Shown in pieces: positions 1 to 8,146 of a stretch of DNA of 64,000 nt. A program made the position numbers and the translations under genes. The number at the start of each line of letters is the position of its first letter. Within the stretch, counting starts at the first letter, position 1. Origin of the DNA: Actinopolymorpha pittospori (GTDB taxonomy: Bacteria; Actinomycetota; Actinomycetes; Propionibacteriales; Actinopolymorphaceae); contig NZ_JADBEM010000001.1 in assembly GCF_014873875.1 (NCBI RefSeq), positions 4,154,001 through 4,218,000 of the forward strand, in the 5' to 3' direction. Under the pieces are notes generated by a model. It had not been told where the DNA came from. It saw nothing but the letters and a program-made list of their open reading frames with translations, and ran no database searches.

Positions 1-1
1 G

Positions 2-322
2 GAAGCCGGACTCGTGGACGGCGCGACGCGACTGCAGGTGCTCTGGCACGTCCTGCTGCCGCTCGCCCGGCCCGGAATCGTCTCCACGACGATCATCACG
101 TTCCTGTTCGCGTGGGCGCAGTTCCTCTTCCCGCTCGTACTGTCCAGTGACCTGTCCACCCAGCCGTTGACGGTGACGATCTCCGCGTTGCAGGGCCGGC
201 ACACCGTGCCGTTCTCCCTGTTGAGTGCCGCGGGCGTCCTCGCCATCGCGGTGCCGGCGGTCATCGCCCTGGTGCTGAACCGCTACATCGTGAGCGGTCT
301 GCTGGCCGGCAGCGTGAAGTAG
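2..322 (+). CDS. Sugar ABC transporter permease, C-terminal part (5' end outside window)
   Basis: This is the last 106 codons of a binding-protein-dependent sugar permease (MalG-like inner-membrane subunit). The frame is open from base 2 and begins within the conserved EAA loop, reading EAGLVDGATRLQVLWHVLLP, which contacts the ATPase. Two hydrophobic helices follow (about residues 28-50 and 77-98), then a short SGLLAGSVK tail typical of the family. The stop is TAG. A GH4 glycosidase starts 55 bp downstream on the same strand, so this is probably the final transporter gene of an oligosaccharide uptake and hydrolysis operon. The substrate cannot be read from this fragment. Confidence 0.93.
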   Translation, partial: EAGLVDGATRLQVLWHVLLPLARPGIVSTTIITFLFAWAQFLFPLVLSSDLSTQPLTVTISALQGRHTVPFSLLSAAGVLAIAVPAVIALVLNRYIVSGLLAGSVK

Positions 323-323
323 C

Positions 324-354
324 GGTCGACCGGGCGAGTCGAACCCGGTCGACC
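324..354 (+). terminator. Intercistronic hairpin between permease and GH4 gene
   Basis: A perfect 11-bp inverted repeat, GGTCGACCGGG and CCCGGTCGACC, is separated by 9 nt and starts directly after the permease stop codon. There is no U-tract. It may be an attenuating or mRNA-stabilising hairpin between transporter and hydrolase rather than a full terminator. Confidence 0.5.
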
Positions 355-377
355 CGTGTGATCCGAGAGGGATCCTG

Positions 378-1733
378 ATGGCTGACAACAGCTTTGTTCT
401 CATCGGCGCGGGAAGCACCGTCTTCACGCCCGGACTGCTCACCGACCTGGCGTCGTCCAGGGTCTTCGACGGATGGACGGTTCACCTCGTCGACCTCGAC
501 GCCCAGGCGGCGCAGACGATGGCCCGGCTCGGCGCGCGGATCGCGGCCGAGCACGGGTCGACTCTCAAGACCGTCGCGCACACCGACCGTCGCGAGGCCC
601 TGCCCGGTGCGAGCTTTGTGACGACGACCATCGCGGTCGGCGGAGCCGCGGGATGGCGACACGACATGAACGTGCCGCTGAAGTACGGCATCCGCCAGAC
701 CGTGGGCGACAGCGTGGGACCGGGTGGCGTGCTGCGCGCCCTCCGCCACGTGCCCGAGCTCGTCGCCATCGCGCGCGACATCGAGGAGCTCGCTCCGCAA
801 GCCTGGCTTGTCAACTACTCCAACCCGCTGACGGCGAACGTCCGGGGCATCACCCGGGAGACCGGCGTCAACGCCATCGGGCTGTGCCACGGCACCATGC
901 ACACGAAAGCGGCGCTCGCGAAGGACCTGGGCCTGGAGTCCGGCGACGTGCACGCCGTCTTCGCGGGGCTGAACCACCTGTGCTGGCTGCTCGACCTGCG
1001 CCACGGAGCCGAGGACCTCTATCCGCGGCTGCGCGCTCTGGTCGAGGAGCGGGCCGGTGACATCTCCTCGGAGGCGACCCGCCACGAGGGCGTGCACCTC
1101 CCGGTGTCGGCGGACCTGATGCGGACCTTCGGGTTGTACCCGGCGCCGGGTGACCGCCACGTCGCGGAGTTCTTCGCGTGGTACCTCGGTGGTGCCGGCG
1201 AGGGGACGCTGCCGTGGGGCATGCAGGGCGGCCACGACATGACCATCGAGTACATCGGCGAGAAGTCGGACCTGTGGGACCGGCTGCACGCCCAGGCCGA
1301 CGGGAGCGTCCCGCTGGCCGGCAAGGACGACCAGGAGGCCGAGCGGCTCGTCTCCATCGCCGAGGCTCTCGTCACCGGTCAGGACATGGTTGAACTCGCG
1401 GTCAACATGCCCAACCAGGGCAAGATCGCCAACCTGCCCTCGACCGCCGTGGTGGAGGTCCCGGCTGTGGTCGGCGCCGCGGGCATCAACGGCCTCAGCA
1501 TCGGCGACCTGCCCCCGGCGATCGCCGCGACGCTCACGACGCGGGCGCAGCAGCAGGAGATCACGGTGGACGCGGCCCTGCGGGGAGACCGCCAACTCGC
1601 CATCCAGGCGCTGGCGCTGGACCCGCTGGTGCCGGACACCCAGACGGCGCGGGCGATCCTGGACGACGCGATCGAGGCGCACGGCGCGACCATGGAGCGG
1701 TTCCGGGCCAAGCCCGAGGACGCCTCGCTGTAG
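378..1733 (+). CDS. Glycoside hydrolase family 4 (alpha-galactosidase / 6-phospho-glycosidase type)
   Basis: A 451-aa NAD+- and Mn2+-dependent glycosidase of family GH4, which cleaves glycosides by an oxidation-elimination route. Residues 7-12 form the N-terminal dinucleotide-binding loop (LIGAGST), N149-P150 lie in the conserved YSNPL segment, and C170 (GLCH) and H200 (GLNH) are the family's metal ligands. The acidic residue D111 follows a conserved IRQTVG stretch. The ATG has a good ribosome binding site (GAGAGGG, 365-371). It follows a sugar ABC permease, so it probably hydrolyses the imported sugar in the cytoplasm. Without a visible phosphotransferase system, a MelA/LplD-type activity on unphosphorylated sugar is more likely than a 6-phospho-glycosidase. 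Confidence 0.93.
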   Translation: MADNSFVLIGAGSTVFTPGLLTDLASSRVFDGWTVHLVDLDAQAAQTMARLGARIAAEHGSTLKTVAHTDRREALPGASFVTTTIAVGGAAGWRHDMNVPLKYGIRQTVGDSVGPGGVLRALRHVPELVAIARDIEELAPQAWLVNYSNPLTANVRGITRETGVNAIGLCHGTMHTKAALAKDLGLESGDVHAVFAGLNHLCWLLDLRHGAEDLYPRLRALVEERAGDISSEATRHEGVHLPVSADLMRTFGLYPAPGDRHVAEFFAWYLGGAGEGTLPWGMQGGHDMTIEYIGEKSDLWDRLHAQADGSVPLAGKDDQEAERLVSIAEALVTGQDMVELAVNMPNQGKIANLPSTAVVEVPAVVGAAGINGLSIGDLPPAIAATLTTRAQQQEITVDAALRGDRQLAIQALALDPLVPDTQTARAILDDAIEAHGATMERFRAKPEDASL

Positions 1734-1766
1734 GGCTTCGCCTGTGTAGCAAGCCTGACGTGCGAA

Positions 1767-1810
1767 CGCGGGCCGGGAGTGAGGATCAGTCCCCGTCCTC
1801 CCGGCCCGCG
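1767..1810. terminator. Convergent bidirectional terminator
   Basis: A perfect 13-bp stem (CGCGGGCCGGGAG at 1767-1779, its complement at 1798-1810) with an 18-nt loop is followed by a T-rich run (ctgctttgttta). It sits between the convergent GH4 gene and the FtsX-like permease and can serve both. Confidence 0.8.
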
Positions 1811-1848
1811 CTGCTTTGTTTACTCGTTTCGGCTGCTCGCCTACTCGC

Positions 1849-1977
1849 TTACCCGACCCGGCGCACCATCGGCAGGTTGGACCGGGTGAAAAGCCCGGCG
1901 CCGAGGATCGCCAGGACCGGTACGCCGACCACCACGATGCCGAGCAGCGTCCACGGAATGTCGATGATCGGCGTCTA
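1849..1977 (-). pseudogene. Untranslated 3' remainder of the FtsX-like permease after the amber codon
   Basis: Reading through TAG (1975-1977) in the same frame gives 41 codons beginning TPIIDIPWTLLGIVVVGVPV and ending RSNLPMVRRVG, then TAA at 1849-1851. This is a hydrophobic helix with the PW start and basic RR tail that closes FtsX-type permeases, so the native end is almost certainly here. One base change, or a sequencing error, creates the amber. Confidence 0.85.
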
Positions 1978-4542
1978 CTGCCCTTCGCCGGTGGTCAGCG
2001 GCCAGGTCACGGCCAGGCCTGGCACCGCTCCGACGACGACCCCGAGCAGCGCACCCAACCCACCGATGACAGCGGCCTGCGCCATCGCCATGCGTCGACG
2101 GGTCCGGGGTGTTGCTCCGACGGCGGCGAGGGTGGCGAAGTCCGGCCTGGCGTCGTTGAGTGCGAGCGCGGTGGCGGTCGCCGCACCGACCAGCACGAGC
2201 AGCCCGCCCAGGATCGAGAGGGCGAGGAACTGAATTGCGTAGGTCTGGACGAAGCCCCGCTCGACATAGATGTCGGAGCCGTAACCGAGGCCCTGAACGA
2301 TTTCCTTGACCTGCGCCTCCTGCGCTTTGCTCACCGCGGGGGAGCCGGGTGGCACCACGATGCTGTGCACGGTCGTAAGGAGTCCCAGCCGCCTGGCGGT
2401 CTGTGGTGTAGCGATCAGGTCGGCGAGATAGGTGTAGGTGCCCGAGTGTCGGACGGTCGCCGCCAGGACGGCGGCCGGCAGTTGTGTCCGCTCCACATCT
2501 CTGGTGGTGACCGAGCCGTCGCTGCCGTTCCTGATCCGGAAGGTCGCGACCTGCGCGGTGTGGTCCGGGTACAGGGCCGCCTTGGACGGCACCAGGACAC
2601 CTCCTGCCGAAAGGACCTGTCGCTGCTCCGCGGTCAGTGGGTGTCCCAGGACCTTCGCCACAAGGTCGGGGCCCGCGACCATCATGCCGTCGACGGTGGT
2701 CGTGTAGCCGATGATTGACTCGCCGTCTTCTGTGTCCAGTGGAACCCCACAACCGTAGGGGTCCTCCTCCGGACACTTCGGACCGACAAGCGCTGCCGTA
2801 AGGGCCTGCGGATCGGACGGATAGATGGTGATGCTGGGAAGGAGAAGCGTCGTCCGCCCCGGCAATTCGGCCCGCACCTGGTCGGCGAGAGTGTCGGCGG
2901 CGCGCGGCGTGGCAGTCGGCGTGAGCCCGATGGTCATGGTTTCCATCGCGGTCCGGGGTTCGTACCCGCGGCGGTTCTGTTCGAAGTCGCTCGACGACCC
3001 GATCGCCAGTGCGGTCACGCCGGTGACCACCCCCATGATCGCGGCGACGGCCGGAACCGTGCGGGACTGGTGTCTGGCGCCGTCGCGGGTGGCCAGCCGC
3101 AACGACAACGGCAGCCGGCCACCCAGTCGATTGAGTAACCCGATCAGGACAGGGGTGATCATGATCGTTCCGGCCACGAGGACGAACGTCCCCACAGCGA
3201 CGCGCCACTCGCCTCCGGGCTGGCGTCCGAGGGCGAGAACGACGATCGCGCCGACCACCATCAGCACCAGGCCGAGGGCCGGCCCGCCACGGCGGGGCCG
3301 GCCGGCGAGAGCGACCACGGTGTCCTGCCGGGACGCGTGACGCGCGGGTATGTACGCCGCGGCCAGCGCCGCGAGGCTTCCGACGACGAGGAGCGCGCCC
3401 AGGTCCAGCGGGGAGATCCGCAACGACGAGATGTCGTGGCCGATGAGTTGACTGGAGATCGGCCGGGTCAGAGCGACGAGGGCGATGGCCAGGAGGATGC
3501 CGAGAAACGCGGAGCCGAAACCGAGGACGATGCCCTGGGCGAGCACGACCCGCCGGACGTCCCTGGGTGTTCCGCCGGTGGCGACGAACAATGCGAGTTG
3601 CCGGCTCTGCCGCCGGGCACCGACGGCGAACGCCGGCCCCGCCAGCAGGACGACCTCGAGCAGAACTCCGGCGGCGACCAGGACCGTGAACGCGACCAGG
3701 GTGGCATCTGGCGTGGAGGGGTAGGAGTCCGTGATCAGGCGAGGAACCATCTTGTGCGGTGGCGGGTCCTGGAGAACCGCACGCGACTGTACGACGAGCC
3801 CGTGCGTGTTGAGCTGTTGGACGTCCGGCCAGGTGATGGCCCTGCCGTGAGTGTCGATGAGGTACGTCGTGTCGCCGGACCCACCAGCGCCTCGAAGGAT
3901 CGAGCCGGGGATGCCGACGAGCTGCCTCGAACTGAGATCGGCCGGGTTGCGTACGACACCGACGACCCACACCTCGGGATGGTCGCCCGCCCCGAACCGG
4001 ATCCGCTGGCCCGGCCCGAAACCGTCGTCGACCAGGTTGGGCGAGACCGCGATCTCGTCGGCGCTCTTCGGTGCTCGCCCATCGACGACTGTGCCGAGCC
4101 CCGTCGTACGTTCGTCGCGCAGGTCGAACTCGCGGACGTTGACCGCGATGGCGCCGAGGTCGGTCTTGACCAAGGTCGTTCCGTGACGCACCGGGATCGC
4201 GGTCCCGCCGGTGAGCGCGGCCACCCGCTGCGAGGTCATGTCCTGGTCATCCGGATCGGCCAGCTTCGCCTCGGGGACGCTCGCCTGGAGAGCGCCGTCG
4301 AATGTCTGCGCGAGCGGAGCTCCCTGGACGGTGACGACGGCATCCGTCGGCCCCATGGTGCGCAGCCCATCTGCGGCGTTCGTGTCCGTGGTGCTTCGCA
4401 GGAGTACCGACCCGGCCGCGATGAGCATGATCGGGACGCCGATCATCGCGACCACGAGGGCGCTTCGGCCCTTGGCCCGCCACACGTCGCGGCGCGCCAG
4501 CTTCAGTGCCACCCGCCAGCTGCCGCCACTGCGCCAGCTCAC
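1975..4542 (-). CDS. FtsX-like ABC exporter permease, interrupted by an in-frame amber codon near its 3' end
   Basis: This 855-codon membrane protein belongs to the two-domain FtsX/MacB-type permeases, which with a LolD-like ATPase expel antimicrobial peptides or lipids. It shows an N-terminal helix (about 27-48), a first FtsX block with three helices (about 280-370), an extracellular region, and a second FtsX block near the C-terminus. The GTG start overlaps the stop of the ATPase gene (GTGA), showing translational coupling. The frame stops at TAG (1975-1977) just before the expected last helix; the same frame then continues for 41 sense codons (see the next entry). The truncated product would lack its final membrane helix and is probably defective unless the amber is read through. 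Confidence 0.9.
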   Translation of the reverse strand: MSWRSGGSWRVALKLARRDVWRAKGRSALVVAMIGVPIMLIAAGSVLLRSTTDTNAADGLRTMGPTDAVVTVQGAPLAQTFDGALQASVPEAKLADPDDQDMTSQRVAALTGGTAIPVRHGTTLVKTDLGAIAVNVREFDLRDERTTGLGTVVDGRAPKSADEIAVSPNLVDDGFGPGQRIRFGAGDHPEVWVVGVVRNPADLSSRQLVGIPGSILRGAGGSGDTTYLIDTHGRAITWPDVQQLNTHGLVVQSRAVLQDPPPHKMVPRLITDSYPSTPDATLVAFTVLVAAGVLLEVVLLAGPAFAVGARRQSRQLALFVATGGTPRDVRRVVLAQGIVLGFGSAFLGILLAIALVALTRPISSQLIGHDISSLRISPLDLGALLVVGSLAALAAAYIPARHASRQDTVVALAGRPRRGGPALGLVLMVVGAIVVLALGRQPGGEWRVAVGTFVLVAGTIMITPVLIGLLNRLGGRLPLSLRLATRDGARHQSRTVPAVAAIMGVVTGVTALAIGSSSDFEQNRRGYEPRTAMETMTIGLTPTATPRAADTLADQVRAELPGRTTLLLPSITIYPSDPQALTAALVGPKCPEEDPYGCGVPLDTEDGESIIGYTTTVDGMMVAGPDLVAKVLGHPLTAEQRQVLSAGGVLVPSKAALYPDHTAQVATFRIRNGSDGSVTTRDVERTQLPAAVLAATVRHSGTYTYLADLIATPQTARRLGLLTTVHSIVVPPGSPAVSKAQEAQVKEIVQGLGYGSDIYVERGFVQTYAIQFLALSILGGLLVLVGAATATALALNDARPDFATLAAVGATPRTRRRMAMAQAAVIGGLGALLGVVVGAVPGLAVTWPLTTGEGQ

Positions 4543-5303
4543 CGCGATCCCTCCAGCAGGGACTCCGGGGCGGGCAGATGTCCGGTGTCGTCCACGGTCT
4601 GGCCGTCCCGAAGGAAGACCACCCGGTCGGCCCAGCCGGCGTGCCGGGCCTCGTGGGTGACGAGCAGGCCGGCGGCACCGGCGTCGACCCGGGCCCGCAG
4701 GACGCGCAGCACCTGTTCGCCGGTCTCGGAGTCGAGGGCACCGGTGGGTTCGTCCGCCAGGACCAGCCGCCGTTGACCGACCAGGGCACGGGCGATCGCG
4801 ACCCGCTGCTGTTGGCCACCGGACATGTCGTCGGGGAACCGGTCGGCGAGGTCCTCGATCCCCACCTCGGCCAGTGTGCGCAAGGCCTCCTTGCGCGCCC
4901 GCCTCGACCGCGTGCCGTCGAGTTCGAGGGGAAGGGCGACGTTCTCGACTGCGGTGAGCGCCGGAATGAGGTTGAAGTCCTGGAAGACGTAGCCCACCGA
5001 GCGGCGGCGCAGGGTCGCGACCTGTGCGCGGGAGAGGCTGCCCAGGTCGGTTCCCTCCACCCGCACGGTGCCGCTGGTGGGCGAGTCGAGCCCACCGGCG
5101 AGATGGAGCAAGGTCGACTTGCCCGAGCCGGAGGGACCCATCACCGCGACGAGTTCGCCGGGTCGGACGGTGAGGCTCACTCCGCGCAGCGCGTGAGTGG
5201 CGGCCTCACCGCTGCCGTGCACCCGGGTGACGGCGGTGATGTCGAGGACCGGCGCGTCGGCTCCGAGGTCGGGTGGCGGCTGGCTGGTCGGGGTCGTGGT
5301 CAT
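4539..5303 (-). CDS. ABC exporter ATP-binding protein (LolD/MacB type)
   Basis: A 254-aa cytoplasmic ATPase that powers the FtsX-like permease encoded next to it. It has Walker A (GPSGSGKST, 56-64), the Q-loop (FQD, 107-109), signature SGGQQ (161-165), Walker B with catalytic Glu (LVLADEP, 180-186) and a switch His in LLVTHE (213-218). The open frame extends far upstream, but the chosen ATG (5303) overlaps the PadR stop codon as ATGA and leaves a normal N-terminus. Gene order PadR-ATPase-permease with 4-bp overlaps indicates one transcript controlled by the PadR operator. Confidence 0.95.
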   Translation of the reverse strand: MTTTPTSQPPPDLGADAPVLDITAVTRVHGSGEAATHALRGVSLTVRPGELVAVMGPSGSGKSTLLHLAGGLDSPTSGTVRVEGTDLGSLSRAQVATLRRRSVGYVFQDFNLIPALTAVENVALPLELDGTRSRRARKEALRTLAEVGIEDLADRFPDDMSGGQQQRVAIARALVGQRRLVLADEPTGALDSETGEQVLRVLRARVDAGAAGLLVTHEARHAGWADRVVFLRDGQTVDDTGHLPAPESLLEGSR

Positions 5304-5917
5304 CGTCGTCCCCCATGGGTCGTGTGCGCGGCGTCGGCCGCGTCGTCGCTGGTGGTGCGGCCGGACCTGGTGGCATGGCGCGTTCGCCCGCGGTCGGGAC
5401 CGCGGGATGCGGTTCGCACCAGACGCGCCTCGCAGTGGTCGAGCCAGCGCACCTCGGCCTCGGCCTGGAAGATCATCGACTCGACGACGAGGAGCCAGGA
5501 CAGGTCGCCCTCGTCCGCGTCTCGCTTCAGGCGGGTGTATTCCTGCAGCGCCCGGACGGTCGCCGTCCGCTGCTTCTGGACGATCGATCGGACATCGGCA
5601 CCCTGGACGGTGAGCGCCAGCGCGAGCTTGATCGCCAGCTCGTCGCGCGGACGGGGTTGCCGGCTGACCGGGGTCGCCAGCCACTGAGCGAGCTCGGTGC
5701 AGCCGGCGTCGGTGACCTCGTAGCGGATCCGGCCCTCGTCGTCGGCGCCGTTGCCCGCGACGAAACCGTCGCGCTCGAGCCGGGAGAGTGTGGTGTAGAC
5801 CTGCCCGATGTTGAGGGGCCAGGTCGCGCCGGTGGCCTGCTCGAACTCGGTCCGCAACTGGTAGCCGTACTTCGGGCCGGAGTCGAGGAGGGCCAGTAGG
5901 CCGTGTCGGATGGACAT
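5300..5917 (-). CDS. PadR family transcriptional repressor
   Basis: A 205-aa regulator with the N-terminal PadR winged helix: residues 1-85 contain the start MSIRHGLLALL, the YGYQL helix and the INIGQVY-type recognition region (LNIGQVYTTLSRLERDG). The C-terminal half is a helical dimerisation region of the Vir_act_alpha_C type. An upstream in-frame start exists, but ATG 5917 gives the canonical N-terminus and lies on the edge of a palindrome. It heads the exporter operon, so it probably represses its own synthesis and that of the ABC exporter until an effector, perhaps the exported drug, binds. Confidence 0.92.
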   Translation of the reverse strand: MSIRHGLLALLDSGPKYGYQLRTEFEQATGATWPLNIGQVYTTLSRLERDGFVAGNGADDEGRIRYEVTDAGCTELAQWLATPVSRQPRPRDELAIKLALALTVQGADVRSIVQKQRTATVRALQEYTRLKRDADEGDLSWLLVVESMIFQAEAEVRWLDHCEARLVRTASRGPDRGRTRHATRSGRTTSDDAADAAHTTHGGRR

Positions 5918-5946
5918 GCCTACTGAGTATGCATATCCGGTAGGCA
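5917..5946. promoter_or_regulatory. PadR autoregulatory operator and promoter
   Basis: A 30-bp dyad has outer arms TGCCTAC (5917-5923) and GTAGGCA (5940-5946) and a perfect central octamer TATGCATA (5928-5935). It touches the first base of the PadR start codon. The central A/T octamer may double as a -10 element, so repressor binding would block RNA polymerase. No other gene is close enough to own this site. Confidence 0.7.
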
Positions 5947-6093
5947 CCACGCAAACCGCCGCTCCGGCTACCCGCGACATGCCGAGGAAACCCAACTCGT
6001 ACAGCAGGCAACGTGATCGTCACGCGACGGCAACGGAATACGAATGGCGCGCGGCCTACGGTCTGGCGTGTCGTCTCGATGTGAAGGAGCCGC

Positions 6094-7299
6094 ATGCACA
6101 CTGGTCGTCCCGGCCCTGATGACACCTCTCCGGCCAACGCTGTCCGCGATGAGCACCCCACTACGACACTCCGCCCGAGTCTGCGACGGCGTTCACTCCT
6201 TGCCGGCGGTGCCGGCCTCGCGGCCGTCGGTGCCGCCGGTCTGGTCGCGCCGACCGCGGCGGAGGCGCAGGCCCACGATCGGGTCCCGATGCCCAAGGGT
6301 GGGCGGCGGGTCCACCTCGCCTCGCGTCCGGACACGGTTCACTGGGGCTACATGGACGCCGCGCTCAAGCCCGTCCTACGCGTTCGTCCCGGCGACGTGG
6401 TCACCATCGACACGCTCTCCCACCAGGGCATGATCAACGGCACCGACCCGGTGTCGTTCTTCGGTCAGTACGGCATCCACCGGGGCGAGGTCCTGAAGGA
6501 CGCCATCGACGTCTACGCCGCGAAGGCTCCCGAGCCCGGCTTCAGCGCGCACGTGCTCACCGGACCGACGTACGTCGAGGGCGCCGAGCCCGGCGACGTG
6601 CTCGAGGTGCGGATTCTCGAGTCGCACGCCCGGGTGCCGTACGGCGTCAACCGGACCGGACCCGGCACCGGTGTACTCCCCGACCTCCTGACCGAGCAGT
6701 CCACGAAGGTCATCCCGCTCGACCTGCGCAAGCGGCTGGCCAAGGTGGCGAAGGACGTGGACGTCCCCATCGACGCCTTCCAGGGCATCATGTGCACGGC
6801 CCCCGCGCCTGAGCTCGGCAAGGTCAGCTCCCGCCCACCAGGTGCGTACGGCGGCAACATGGACCTGCGCGACCTCATCGCCGGATGCACGCTCTACCTG
6901 CCGGTCTTCAACGACGGTGCGCTCTTCTCGACCGGCGACGGCCACACCGCGCAGGGCGACGGTGAGGTCGACGGGACGGCGATCGAGACGTCGCTGACCA
7001 CGACTGTGCAGTTCTTCGTGCACAAGAACGTCGACGCGCCGTGGCCGCGCGCGGAGAACCGTACCCACTTCATCACCATGGGCATCGACGTCGACCTCGA
7101 CGCGGCGCTGGCGATCTCGCTGCAGGAGGCGGTCGACTTCCTGCGGGCGGAGATGGGGCTGTCCGCCGCCGACGCCTACACCTTGTGCAGTGTGGCGGTC
7201 GACTTCGAGATCGCCGAGGCCGTCAACTTCACCAAGGTGGTCCATGGCAAGATCCCGAAGGGCATCTTCAAGCACGTTCCGCGCTACTGGGCGGACTGA
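6094..7299 (+). CDS. Tat-exported acetamidase/formamidase family protein
   Basis: A 401-aa member of the FmdA/AmdA family, which hydrolyses small amides to acid and ammonia. Residues 26-60 form a twin-arginine signal (RRRSLLAGGAG followed by an Ala-rich helix and a cleavage-like AEAQA). The mature part shows family landmarks: VHLASRPDTVHWGY, HQG, a GPTYVEGAEPGD block, GAYGGNMD and FSTGDGH, whose Asp/His residues coordinate metal in the family. Export is unusual, because most characterised acetamidases and formamidases are cytoplasmic. It stands alone; the divergent PadR operon and convergent TetR gene are unrelated by sequence. Confidence 0.88.
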   Translation: MHTGRPGPDDTSPANAVRDEHPTTTLRPSLRRRSLLAGGAGLAAVGAAGLVAPTAAEAQAHDRVPMPKGGRRVHLASRPDTVHWGYMDAALKPVLRVRPGDVVTIDTLSHQGMINGTDPVSFFGQYGIHRGEVLKDAIDVYAAKAPEPGFSAHVLTGPTYVEGAEPGDVLEVRILESHARVPYGVNRTGPGTGVLPDLLTEQSTKVIPLDLRKRLAKVAKDVDVPIDAFQGIMCTAPAPELGKVSSRPPGAYGGNMDLRDLIAGCTLYLPVFNDGALFSTGDGHTAQGDGEVDGTAIETSLTTTVQFFVHKNVDAPWPRAENRTHFITMGIDVDLDAALAISLQEAVDFLRAEMGLSAADAYTLCSVAVDFEIAEAVNFTKVVHGKIPKGIFKHVPRYWAD

Positions 7300-7336
7300 T
7301 CGGCGTTCGGCGCCGAGCTGTCGGGAGTCGACAGCA

Positions 7337-7424
7337 TCGAGGGTGAGCGGAAGGCACGACTTCTCTTCGACCAGCGAAAACCGTGGTCGGCAAGGAGGGG
7401 TTGCGGCCGTCCGCTCACCCTCGA
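7337..7424. terminator. Inverted repeat between convergent amidase and TetR genes
   Basis: Perfect 15-bp arms (TCGAGGGTGAGCGGA at 7337-7351 and its complement at 7410-7424) are separated by 58 nt. The right arm overlaps the 3' end of the TetR gene. The loop is long for a terminator, so function is uncertain. Confidence 0.4.
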
Positions 7425-8035
7425 CGCCGTCCGGCACGTGTCTCGTCGACGCCGAAGAGGCGTAGAACGCTGCGCTTGTGGGCCTTCGCCGCTTCGGCCG
7501 GTGTCATCTCGCCCGCGCTGACCCGCTCGCCGGCCAGGTGCGCGAGGCTCACCGTGGCGGCCAGCAGCCAGGAGCGAGGAAGGCTCCGGTCGAACTCTCC
7601 GGCTCGTTGCCCCCGACGGATCAGTGGCTCCAGGCGGTCGAGTACGGGCGCGTGACGTTCCCGTTCGGGTCTCGAGACCGCCGACGCGATCGGGAGCCGC
7701 AACAGCAGGGGGTACCGCTCCGAGATGTACCAGCTGGCGTCCAGGAAGCGGATCAGCGCGTCGGTCGGTGACCCCTCGTCCAAGTGTACGGCGTCCAGCG
7801 CCGCGACGGCCTCCGCGGTGGCGCGGTCGACGACGGCGTTCAGCAACGCCTCGCGCGAGGGGTAGTGCGCGTAGAGAGTCTGCCGGGTCAGCCCCGCGGC
7901 CGCCGCGACCTCCTCCATCTTCGCGTCGGGCCGCTCGCCCAGCACGGCCACAGCCGCGTCGAGGATCGCGGCGATGCTGCGCTCGGCGTCCGCACGTCTC
8001 CGGCGCCGTGGCCGTTCGGGTGAAAGCTCAGACAT
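7415..8035 (-). CDS. TetR family transcriptional regulator
   Basis: A 206-aa regulator. Residues 10-70 hold the TetR helix-turn-helix (RSIAAILDAAVAVLG, then MEEVAAAAGLTRQTLYAHYPSREALLNAV), and the C-terminal helices form a ligand pocket. ATG 8035 is preferred to a TTG three codons upstream. It diverges from a SAM-dependent methyltransferase gene 112 bp away, with a 33-bp dyad between them, so it probably controls both genes. Confidence 0.92.
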   Translation of the reverse strand: MSELSPERPRRRRRADAERSIAAILDAAVAVLGERPDAKMEEVAAAAGLTRQTLYAHYPSREALLNAVVDRATAEAVAALDAVHLDEGSPTDALIRFLDASWYISERYPLLLRLPIASAVSRPERERHAPVLDRLEPLIRRGQRAGEFDRSLPRSWLLAATVSLAHLAGERVSAGEMTPAEAAKAHKRSVLRLFGVDETRAGRRRG

Positions 8036-8038
8036 GGT

Positions 8039-8071
8039 TGTCAAGATTAGCGGTATCGGTTAGCTTTGACA
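8039..8071. promoter_or_regulatory. Candidate TetR operator between TetR and methyltransferase genes
   Basis: A 33-bp dyad has outer arms TGTCAA (8039-8044) and TTGACA (8066-8071) and inner TTAGC repeats. The right arm also matches a -35 hexamer reading towards the methyltransferase. Position between divergent genes supports an operator. Confidence 0.4.
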
Positions 8072-8146
8072 GCGACGTCAGAGATATGGGGACGTCGTAC
8101 GCGCTCCGGAGCCTTTCCGCGCGTCACCTGTCAACGAGGAGTTGTG

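Noticed and set aside
1841..3970. A 709-codon minus-strand frame overlapping the permease
   Set aside because: Shadow of the FtsX-like permease in another frame, with no hydrophobic helices.
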